Shown here: positions 7,744-14,469 of the stretch, in pieces
Layout: each line of letters starts with the position of its first letter
Position numbering within the stretch: position 1 is the first letter of the stretch
Source of the DNA: CAKZNE01 sp963976435
Lineage (GTDB): Bacteria; Bacteroidota; Bacteroidia; Flavobacteriales; Schleiferiaceae
DNA length: 64,000 nt
Assembly: GCA_963976435.1 (NCBI GenBank)
Contig: CAXBKQ010000007.1
Span: 80,535-144,534 of the forward strand
Reading direction: 5' to 3'
The notes under the pieces: generated by a model
The model's database searches: none
Told to the model about the DNA's origin: nothing
The model's input: the letters and a program-made list of their open reading frames with translations, nothing else
Position numbers and translations under genes: made by a program

Positions 7744-8824
7744 TTTTCTGTGTTTTGGCTGCTATCATAAAAAACAAACCAATAATTACTAAGGGTATAC
7801 TGAGGTATTGACCAATATTGATTGCATATGCCGCTTCGGCATCCACTTGATTTTCTTTTAGATATTCGATAAAGAATCGAAAACCAAAAACCAAGAGTAA
7901 AAAACTTCCGAAAAGGAATCCTCGTTTGTTGGCAAAAACAGTTTTTTGGAATAAGGCGAAAAGAATAATAAAGACCATTAAATAGGCAAGGGCTTCATAA
8001 ATCTGACTGGGGTATCGTGGTATTCCAAGAACTTCTATGCTTGCTAGGTTGGAATTATATGAATCCCAGGTTAAATAGGAATCGGCGGGAATCAAAATAT
8101 TTTTATTCTGATGGCTCATATTTTCCAAATTCAACCTCATTCTATTCCTCACCAGATGCGAAAGTTTATCCCTATTTCCATTTAAATCTGCGTTTACAAA
8201 AAGAATGGACATTTTCAATATTGGCATTTGAAGACTATCTGTTTCCAGTGTTTCTCCAGTTTTTTCAAATTTTATTGATTCAATATCTTCAGGATAATAG
8301 GCCATCATTCTTTCTCTCATCGGTTCAGTGAAAACCGTTTCAAATTGAGAATTACCCATATCCCCATAAATCTCACTATTAAACCAGTTTCCAAGTCGAA
8401 TTAAACAACCGGCTATTGCTACCACAATAACCAGTCTATCCAAAATCCAAAGCGTTCTTTTGGGGTCTTTAAAAACCTTTTTGCTGTATAGATAGGCAGA
8501 AATTACAATGGCTATTGCTGCACCATGGCTTGCCAATCCACCCTCCCAAACTTTCAATATTTCCATGGGATGAAGGGAATAGTGATCCCATTGATAGAAA
8601 AACACATGACCTAAACGGGCTCCAATAATAGTGGCTACTACCATATAGATCACTAGGGATTCTAGTTTTTCCAAGGAAACCTTTTCCTTAATAAAAATGC
8701 GTTTCATTATTTGGTAGCCAATGATGAAGGCTAGGGCGAATAAAAGACTATAAATTCTAAGAGTATAGAATCCGAAATCAAGTCCTTTTGGGAAATCCCA
8801 AATCATGGTGAGAAAAGCGTTCAT
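7736..8824 (-). CDS. lgt: Prolipoprotein diacylglyceryl transferase with a large insertion
   Basis: This integral membrane enzyme transfers diacylglycerol from phosphatidylglycerol to the lipobox Cys of prolipoproteins. Seen: GARLGHVFFYQW (68-79), W-E-G-G-L-A-S-H-G (His100), IRLGNWFNSEIYG (142-154, Arg143), P-S-Q-I-Y-E (Glu277) and F-R-F-F-I-E (Arg316, Glu320). These match the essential H103, R143, E202, R239 and E243 of E. coli Lgt. Arg143 aligns directly while Glu277 corresponds to E202, giving an insertion of about 75 residues between them (about 155-268). The total is 362 residues against about 290 normally. It precedes the DUF192 gene, with an 8-nt overlap. Confidence 0.95.
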   Translation of the reverse strand: MNAFLTMIWDFPKGLDFGFYTLRIYSLLFALAFIIGYQIMKRIFIKEKVSLEKLESLVIYMVVATIIGARLGHVFFYQWDHYSLHPMEILKVWEGGLASHGAAIAIVISAYLYSKKVFKDPKRTLWILDRLVIVVAIAGCLIRLGNWFNSEIYGDMGNSQFETVFTEPMRERMMAYYPEDIESIKFEKTGETLETDSLQMPILKMSILFVNADLNGNRDKLSHLVRNRMRLNLENMSHQNKNILIPADSYLTWDSYNSNLASIEVLGIPRYPSQIYEALAYLMVFIILFALFQKTVFANKRGFLFGSFLLLVFGFRFFIEYLKENQVDAEAAYAINIGQYLSIPLVIIGLFFMIAAKTQKNE

Positions 8825-8850
8825 ATAATTTTTTGAGGCTGTTAATTTAA

Positions 8851-8858
8851 CAAGTATA
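8851..8858 (-). promoter_or_regulatory. Candidate -7 box for lgt
   Basis: On the minus strand TATACTTG matches 7 of 8 positions of TAnnTTTG, 26 nt before the lgt ATG at 8824. No clear -33 TTG is seen because the region overlaps the end of the upstream TPR gene. Confidence 0.35.
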
Positions 8859-8872
8859 TTTTTAGAATAAAA

Positions 8873-10348
8873 TTAAAGTCTATCTAAGCCGGCTTTTGCC
8901 TGCTGGTGCAGGCCTTCATAAAATGGGAAGCCTTGTATACTCAGCGTTTTTTCATAATATGTTTTTGCCAAATCCTTATTTCCCTGTTCTTCATAAACTC
9001 TTGCTAGTTGAAGAGCGCTATTTCCTTGGGCAAAAGAGCTTTCACTTATATCCAGCCCTAAAGCATCTACAAACTCCCTAATAGCCAATGAATTTTGTTT
9101 GTCTTCTTGATAAATCCTTCCTAATCGATAATGAAATTCCAATTTATCCTTTTGATTAAAAGCCTTCACCTTCGACCTTTGAGCCATCATATATTTAATA
9201 GCATCTTTATACCTTCCACCATCGAACAAAATTCTTCCACGAATCAGTACTTCATTAAAATTTGATTCCGCCTCTTTTTGAGCTTGTTTGTCGGCTCCCG
9301 TTTTCAAACTCCCTTTTGTTAGCACCAATTTTCGATAATCGTCAAGTGCCTTTTTATCTCCTTCTAGCATTGCACACCAAGATAAATATCTATAGGCTGA
9401 TTTAATATAATAGTCATCAGGGGTATTTTTTAAAAAAGACTTAAGGTAAATTTTAGCTGTATCGGTGGAGAATGCGATGGCTACCTTCCCTGTATGGTAA
9501 TCCATAAAAGGGTAATCTTCATACTCATCCCCTTTCGGTCTTTTTTGCAAATAATTATAGGCTTTATGAGCTTGCCCTTTTTGGATATCAATAAGACTTT
9601 GGAGGTAAATTAAATTGCTACCCTTTTTAAAATTAATGGCCAGGGAGCTAAGTGAAACATCAGTTCTTCCTTGTATTGTAAAGGCAGAATAGGCATAAAT
9701 AAATCCGTAATATTCCCTATAGAATCTATTTTCTTTTTCGGAGATAGTCCGCCAATAGCCTTTGTGCACCAATGCCATACCTTCTTCCACGCTACCAGAC
9801 ATACCAAATAAAGAAGCGATGGATTGATAACCTTCTGGCAGGGATCCAATAGCGGAATACAAAACCCCAAGGGCTATGTAGTTTGGGTGATGATTTGGGA
9901 ATTTTTCAAAATTATCTTTCAGCAGATTATAGGCCGTAAAGAATTGTAAACCAGCTCGAATATTATTTTGATATTTTGCATGGAGAATGGCTATTGCCAA
10001 ATGAATTTCCCCCATCATTTTTCTTTTTTGAGGGTCATCATCGCTCACCTTGGAAATTTCCTCAATAAACTTTTCTAGGCTTTCCCTTTTGGCATCAAAT
10101 TCATTCTTATCCTCTTGTAGTAAAAGCTTATTGGAAACAATAATAGCTTTAATATAGGCAATCCCTTTATTCTCCTTTTGAATTTTTGAGAGAGAGTCAG
10201 TTAGAGCGGTAGCTTTGGTTAATTTCAATTCCATCACCAATCCCAAAGCATGTTGCAAACTTTCATTCATCTCAATATACTGGGCATTTGACTTGCCAGC
10301 TAGGCTTATTAAGATTGAAATAAAAAGGAGGTAAAGGTGCTTACACAT
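8873..10348 (-). CDS. Exported tetratricopeptide-repeat protein
   Basis: Residues 1-22 form a signal peptide (cleavage after SNAQ or nearby). The 491-residue protein is almost all helical, with degenerate TPR units; the clearest are in the C-terminal 130 residues (F-D-G-G-R-Y-K-D-A-I-K-Y and A-R-V-Y-E-E-Q-G-N-K-D-L-A-K-T-Y-Y). It has no enzyme motif and no T9SS tail. TPR proteins of this type are protein-interaction scaffolds in the periplasm. It is separated from the upstream coiled-coil gene by a strong terminator, and lgt follows 48 nt downstream. The exact function is unknown. Confidence 0.75.
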   Translation of the reverse strand: MCKHLYLLFISILISLAGKSNAQYIEMNESLQHALGLVMELKLTKATALTDSLSKIQKENKGIAYIKAIIVSNKLLLQEDKNEFDAKRESLEKFIEEISKVSDDDPQKRKMMGEIHLAIAILHAKYQNNIRAGLQFFTAYNLLKDNFEKFPNHHPNYIALGVLYSAIGSLPEGYQSIASLFGMSGSVEEGMALVHKGYWRTISEKENRFYREYYGFIYAYSAFTIQGRTDVSLSSLAINFKKGSNLIYLQSLIDIQKGQAHKAYNYLQKRPKGDEYEDYPFMDYHTGKVAIAFSTDTAKIYLKSFLKNTPDDYYIKSAYRYLSWCAMLEGDKKALDDYRKLVLTKGSLKTGADKQAQKEAESNFNEVLIRGRILFDGGRYKDAIKYMMAQRSKVKAFNQKDKLEFHYRLGRIYQEDKQNSLAIREFVDALGLDISESSFAQGNSALQLARVYEEQGNKDLAKTYYEKTLSIQGFPFYEGLHQQAKAGLDRL

Positions 10349-10363
10349 TATTTAGGAGCATAA

Positions 10364-10388
10364 AAAAAGGGATCAACGTGATCCCTTT
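10364..10388 (-). terminator. Rho-independent terminator after the coiled-coil zinc-ribbon-like gene
   Basis: An 11-bp perfect stem AAAAGGGATCA (10364-10374) / TGATCCCTTTT (10378-10388) with a 3-nt loop is followed on the minus strand by a run of T. It ends the Nif3 - coiled-coil transcript. Confidence 0.9.
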
Positions 10389-10412
10389 TCATTTTATTTT
10401 TCAAATATCAAA

Positions 10413-11198
10413 TTACTTGGCGAACTTGCCAAAGATCTTAGACATTTTCTCTTCTTCTTCACGAGCCAATTCAGGATCTACCAAAACCCTTCCAGAATGC
10501 TCATCGGTAATTACCTTTTTACGAGAGGCAATTTCCAATTGTCTTTGAGGAGGAATGGTAAAGAAAGAACCACCAGATGCTCCTCTTTCAATGGGAACAA
10601 CAGCAAGTCCATTTTTAGCACTTCCTCTAATTCTTTTATAGGCGTTTATTAACCTTTCCTCAATTTTTTCTGCAAACTCAGCAGATTTTGCATTTAGTGC
10701 ATCTTCTTCGGCTTGAGTTTCTTTCAAAATAGTTTCAAGTTCACCCTTTTTAAAAGAAAGGTGAGAGTTTCTCTCATCCAATTTCTCTTGAGAAGCAGCG
10801 ATTACCTCTTTCTTATTGTCAATTTTAGCTTTGAATTCTTTAATTCTCTTTTCAGCTAATTCTACTTCTAATTGTTGGAATTCAATTTCCTTAGAAAGCG
10901 CATCAAACTCACGATTATTACGAACATTCTTTTGTTGTTCTTCGTATTTTTTTGCTTTCTCTTGAGATTCCTTAATTAGGTTCTTTTTCGATTTGATTTC
11001 GGTCTCTAATTCTGAAACCTCACCATTCAATTTTTCCAATCGAGTTTGCAAGCCAGCAATCTCATCTTCTAGATCTTCAACTTCTAGAGGTAATTCACCT
11101 CTAACGTTTCTGATTTTATCTATTCTGGAATCAATTAGTTGAAGGTCGTATAGAGCGCGCAATTTATCTTCAACTGTTACTTCTTTAGCCTTGGCCAT
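10413..11198 (-). CDS. Coiled-coil protein of the C4 zinc-ribbon family (DUF164-like), zinc ligands lost
   Basis: Residues 10-185 are a long alpha-helical coiled coil rich in Glu and Lys. The C-terminus has the zinc-ribbon scaffold of the family: an S-G-G-S turn at 208-211, I-P-P-Q-R-Q at 215-220, D-E-H-S-G-R at 232-237. In the canonical family the two CxxC knuckles bind zinc; here all four positions are replaced (Ser208, Ser211, Asp232, Ser235). The family is predicted to bind nucleic acid, without proof. It follows the Nif3 gene by 5 nt, a pairing seen widely in bacteria. It has no signal peptide, so it is cytosolic. Confidence 0.85.
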   Translation of the reverse strand: MAKAKEVTVEDKLRALYDLQLIDSRIDKIRNVRGELPLEVEDLEDEIAGLQTRLEKLNGEVSELETEIKSKKNLIKESQEKAKKYEEQQKNVRNNREFDALSKEIEFQQLEVELAEKRIKEFKAKIDNKKEVIAASQEKLDERNSHLSFKKGELETILKETQAEEDALNAKSAEFAEKIEERLINAYKRIRGSAKNGLAVVPIERGASGGSFFTIPPQRQLEIASRKKVITDEHSGRVLVDPELAREEEEKMSKIFGKFAK

Positions 11199-11203
11199 AA
11201 AGA

Positions 11204-12298
11204 TTATAAGTAATTAATCGGGTTTGTATTCGTATCCGTTAAAAGAAATGCAAAAGTACTGAATTTTTTCTTTAGTTCGTTAGCAATCAAGTTGATGGTG
11301 TATTGTTCGTTTTCATAATGTCCAATATCAGCTATAATAATTTGATTATCAGCATCAAAAAACTGATGATATTTAAAATCTGAACTCATAAAAAGATCTG
11401 AACCAGCAGCAATAGCCTTGGAAAGCAGGAAACTTCCTGACCCTCCACACCAAGCAATTTTCTTTATTTTCTTTTTGTGAATATTGGTAAACCTCAAGCA
11501 ATCAGCAGCCATTACCTTTTTTATATTTTGAAGGAATTCCAATGCATCTGTTTCTTCTTCCAGTTCACCTATCATCCCAGAACCAATAGTATTATCCTTA
11601 TTTTCAATGGCATAAATCTCATAGGCCACCTCTTCATAGGGGTGTGCCTTTAAAAGTGCATTTACCACTTTCGATTCCAAACTTGACTTTAATAAAACCT
11701 CAATCCTGATTTCTTCTTCTTCATGTCTATGATCCTTTTTCCCAACAAAGGGCTTTGCCTCTTCATTCGCTTTAAAGGTGCCCATTCCCTTACTTTGAAA
11801 ACTCGCTTCAGAATAATTTCCTAATACTCCAGCGCCTTCCGCAAAAAGAGCATTTAAAACTTCATCCTTATGTCCAGTGGGAACAAAACTTACTAACTTC
11901 TTTAGTGTTTTTGCTTTGGGGTCCAGAATTTTCATGTTTTTTAGACCCAATCTTTTGCCAATTTCAAAATTCACTCCATTTAAAACATTGTCTAAATTGG
12001 TATGAATAGCGTAAATCGCTATATCATTTTTGATGGCTTTTATGATGCATCGCTCCACATAGTTTTTACCATTCAATTTCTTTATACCTGAAAAAATTAT
12101 GGGATGATGAGCAATTATCAAATTACAGGATTTATCGATTGCCTCTTGGATAAGCTCTTCCGTAATGTCCAGGCAAATTAATACCTGGGAAACATTTGTG
12201 GATTTATCACCCACAATTAGCCCCGAATTATCATAAGATTCTTGGAGTGAGGGTGGAGCCAAGGTCTCCAAATGAGAAATAATATCTTGAATTTGCAT
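11204..12298 (-). CDS. Nif3-like dinuclear metal-centre protein (DUF34)
   Basis: This cytosolic 364-residue protein of the Nif3/YbgI family forms toroidal hexamers with a two-metal site. Metal-binding motifs are I-A-H-H-P-I-I-F (His64, His65), A-I-H-T-N-L-D (His99, Asp103) and, near the C-terminus, D-I-G-H-Y-E-N-E. The central inserted domain (about 125-245) is the PII-like insertion found in the longer members of the family. The family is sometimes labelled GTP cyclohydrolase type 2, but its role is unsettled. It is the first gene of a two-gene unit with the coiled-coil zinc-ribbon-like protein. Confidence 0.92.
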   Translation of the reverse strand: MQIQDIISHLETLAPPSLQESYDNSGLIVGDKSTNVSQVLICLDITEELIQEAIDKSCNLIIAHHPIIFSGIKKLNGKNYVERCIIKAIKNDIAIYAIHTNLDNVLNGVNFEIGKRLGLKNMKILDPKAKTLKKLVSFVPTGHKDEVLNALFAEGAGVLGNYSEASFQSKGMGTFKANEEAKPFVGKKDHRHEEEEIRIEVLLKSSLESKVVNALLKAHPYEEVAYEIYAIENKDNTIGSGMIGELEEETDALEFLQNIKKVMAADCLRFTNIHKKKIKKIAWCGGSGSFLLSKAIAAGSDLFMSSDFKYHQFFDADNQIIIADIGHYENEQYTINLIANELKKKFSTFAFLLTDTNTNPINYL

Positions 12299-12314
12299 AG
12301 GCCTAATATTATCA

Positions 12315-12322
12315 CAAATATA
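12315..12322 (-). promoter_or_regulatory. -7 box of the Nif3 promoter
   Basis: On the minus strand TATATTTG matches the Bacteroidota -7 consensus TAnnTTTG fully, 17 nt before the ATG at 12298. A TTG at -33 is not present; only an A/T-rich stretch lies there. Confidence 0.5.
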
Positions 12323-12342
12323 TTAAGCCTAGACTTAGAATT

Positions 12343-13116
12343 TTAAAAAAATGAATCTTCCATAACAAACCATACTCCTAAAAATCCTTGACCGCTAGCT
12401 TCTCCTCTACCATCTAAGGAATGCGTATACAGGGGTTTGTTTTTATAACTTGACTGTGGTATTGAATCATTCCTACTTAAATTTTGAACTAAACTAGCAT
12501 CTAAAATGGAAGGAAAAATGGAAGCTTTTAGTTTTAATGGAGGATATTTTAGAATACAGGAGGCTGTAGTACAAGAACTTTGATTCACAGCGTCATCAGA
12601 TTTGTAATATACGGATTGTCCATTTTCATCGATTAGGAACTTTTTCTCTTCCCCATCCACGGTTTTTAAACCGATAAACAAACTATAATCTGGTTTTGCC
12701 AAATACCATTCACCATCCTTATTATCCGCCGAAATTTCATTTTGCGACTCTTGTTTATAGGTATAAAGTGGCCAACCTTTAAAGCTCAGCTGCACAAATC
12801 CATCATCCCTTCTTAATAATCCAAACTCATTGCTTGCACTATCTGGTAAAGAGGCGGTTATTCCCACGGGTTCCCATTCATCCAAACAATCTCCTTCGCA
12901 TTTACTGATTCCTTCTAAATCTCTCGAATACATATAAATGGTTTTCCCTGCGGAAGTAGAAAGGTAAAGTCCCCATTCTGCATCAGAGGTCATTTTAATT
13001 TGCAATTCCTCCTTTTCAAGGGCTTCTGATATTTCTTCTTTTTCGCATGAAGGAAAGATTCCTGCAATAATTAGGACTAAAACTGAAAAAAATAAAGTCT
13101 TGGTTTTCACAATCAT
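12343..13116 (-). CDS. COG4315-type secreted-repeat lipoprotein
   Basis: The signal peptide ends in a lipobox-like F-P-S-C, so Cys24 is the probable lipid anchor. Two copies of the secreted repeat of unknown function follow. The first (about 45-145) has T-I-Y-M-Y-S-R-D, a Cys pair in S-K-C-E-G-D-C-L-D-E-W, G-W-P-L-Y-T-Y and G-E-W-Y-L. The second (about 155-255) keeps a Cys pair (S-C-T-T-A-S-C), N-K-P-L-Y-T-H and G-V-W-F-V but is otherwise degenerate. Proteins of this family are exported and of unknown function. It is 117 bp from the next gene and probably transcribed on its own. Confidence 0.75.
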   Translation of the reverse strand: MIVKTKTLFFSVLVLIIAGIFPSCEKEEISEALEKEELQIKMTSDAEWGLYLSTSAGKTIYMYSRDLEGISKCEGDCLDEWEPVGITASLPDSASNEFGLLRRDDGFVQLSFKGWPLYTYKQESQNEISADNKDGEWYLAKPDYSLFIGLKTVDGEEKKFLIDENGQSVYYKSDDAVNQSSCTTASCILKYPPLKLKASIFPSILDASLVQNLSRNDSIPQSSYKNKPLYTHSLDGRGEASGQGFLGVWFVMEDSFF

Positions 13117-13144
13117 GGGTTTAAAATTACATAAAAATAAAAAA

Positions 13145-13174
13145 CGGAACCACTAAGGGAAGGTAGTGGTTCCG
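13145..13174 (-). terminator. Rho-independent terminator after the exported three-gene cluster
   Basis: An 11-bp perfect stem CGGAACCACTA (13145-13155) / TAGTGGTTCCG (13164-13174) with an 8-nt loop is followed on the minus strand by TTTTTTATTTTT. It lies about 60 nt after the OB-fold gene. Confidence 0.85.
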
Positions 13175-13191
13175 CAAATTTGGCCCGAAAG

Positions 13192-13210
13192 CCTACCGAT
13201 TAACCTACCG
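13192..13210. repeat. Short direct repeat between terminator and OB-fold gene
   Basis: CCTACCG occurs at 13192-13198 and again at 13204-13210, a 12-bp period. It lies just downstream of the exported cluster and upstream of the 12343-13116 lipoprotein gene. It could be a regulator site or chance. Confidence 0.3.
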
Positions 13211-13233
13211 CAAAATCAATCGAAAAAATCATT

Positions 13234-13644
13234 TTATATTAATTCACAATCTACCAGGACCAAATTATTCCCTACTCTGCGGCAAAGTCCTTTAAGCTTT
13301 ATCTTCTGGTTTGAAAACAACTGATCCAAGTCTTGAGATTTAATATTCTCACTAAAAAAACATTTTAAGCCATTTGACTGGATCGGACTATTGATTTTGA
13401 AAACTATTAAACCATCATTATCAATTTGGATATCTCTAAGTTCCCCTTCCACATTCAGCCATTTATTGAGCAAATCATCTGAAGAAATATCTACTGGATT
13501 GCTTAAATCCAGTAATAATAAAGCTTGATCTCTAGATTCTTTTTTTGGCCAAACATTACTAGAAGTGCCTATCCTGTCTATTGCAATCCCCAATAAAAGG
13601 CATATGCAAAACATTATTGAAATTCTGGTCAGGGAAATTTTCAT
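13234..13644 (-). CDS. Small exported OB-fold (tRNA_anti-like) protein
   Basis: This 136-residue protein has an N-terminal hydrophobic segment (8-22) with two Cys but no clear lipobox. The remainder resembles the tRNA_anti-like OB-fold of exported Bacteroidota proteins: W-L-N-V-E-G-E-L-R-D-I, an L-I-V-F-K-I strand, L-K-C-F-F, K-I-K-L-K-G-L-C-R-R and L-V-L-V-D-C-E. The Cys pair in C-F-F and L-V-D-C is typical. It follows the SprB-repeat lipoprotein gene by 11 nt. The fold assignment is moderate and the function unknown; in this setting it is probably periplasmic rather than a nucleic-acid binder. Confidence 0.6.
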   Translation of the reverse strand: MKISLTRISIMFCICLLLGIAIDRIGTSSNVWPKKESRDQALLLLDLSNPVDISSDDLLNKWLNVEGELRDIQIDNDGLIVFKINSPIQSNGLKCFFSENIKSQDLDQLFSNQKIKLKGLCRRVGNNLVLVDCELI

Positions 13645-13655
13645 CCTTTTGTGGA

Positions 13656-14456
13656 TTATAAATTAGCACCATCGTCTACCCAGCAAGTAATTTCATCAAT
13701 TTCCTGTTGAGTTAAACTAAATCCAGAACCTGAGGGAGGCATGGTTGTGGCACTCGTTCTGGCCTTAATCCTTGCTGCCTGAGATTGAATATTTGCATCC
13801 ACTGTCATATTCGGAAAAACACTACCACTATGGCAACCACTAACCGCACAATTAGAGGAAATTATGGTTTTCACCTTTTGAAAGGCAATCCCTGAATTTA
13901 AATTTATGGTCTGGCTACTTTCACAGTTCGAATTATCTTTAACAAACACTTCGTAGTCACCAGCGGCAAGGCCAGAAAAGCTACTATCTGATTGATAGGT
14001 TCCTGTTGCTCCTAGTTTGAATGAATAAGGTTTTGCCCCACCACTGGCATTTACATTAATTACTCCATTGGAGCTTCCACAACCGGCATCAACTTTATTC
14101 AAGGAAAAATTAACACCATCGTCGTTTCCAATTATGGCTTCCAATTCATCTGTACATCCATTATCATCCTTAACGATGATGGTGAAACTGTTGGCCGCTA
14201 AACCCGTAAAATCTCCACTAGCTTGGAAATTATTTCCTCCATCAATGGAATAGCTTAAACTTCCATTTCCACCAGTTGCATTTACGGTTATGGCGCCAAT
14301 ATCTTGCCCACAAGCTGTATTTGTAGTGGACACTAAAACTAATACAGGTTTGTCTGCACATAAATCTACCGGGTCGGTTTCTTTAACATCATTAGTACAA
14401 GAACTAATGAGGCTGAGTATGAAAAGTACTGCGGCGTAATTTTTAAACTTCATCAT
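13656..14456 (-). CDS. SprB-repeat lipoprotein with C-terminal cytochrome-like motif
   Basis: Residues 1-20 are a signal peptide with lipobox I-S-S-C (Cys20). Two SprB-like repeats follow (about 40-112 and 118-188), each with the pattern G-x-I-x-V-x-A-x-G-G ... Y-S/F ... F-x-G-L-A-A ... V-K-D-N/D and paired Cys. The last 75 residues contain C203-x4-C208-H209 (NCAVSGCHSG), T-M-P-P-S-G with Met239, and Q-E-I-D-E-I-T-C-W-V, the layout of a small cytochrome c domain as found in planctomycete-type cytochromes, but with four instead of two residues between the cysteines. It sits between the T9SS protein (13 nt) and the OB-fold gene (11 nt). Haem attachment is inferred, not shown. Confidence 0.7.
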   Translation of the reverse strand: MMKFKNYAAVLFILSLISSCTNDVKETDPVDLCADKPVLVLVSTTNTACGQDIGAITVNATGGNGSLSYSIDGGNNFQASGDFTGLAANSFTIIVKDDNGCTDELEAIIGNDDGVNFSLNKVDAGCGSSNGVINVNASGGAKPYSFKLGATGTYQSDSSFSGLAAGDYEVFVKDNSNCESSQTINLNSGIAFQKVKTIISSNCAVSGCHSGSVFPNMTVDANIQSQAARIKARTSATTMPPSGSGFSLTQQEIDEITCWVDDGANL

Positions 14457-14469
14457 GGTTTAATTTAAT

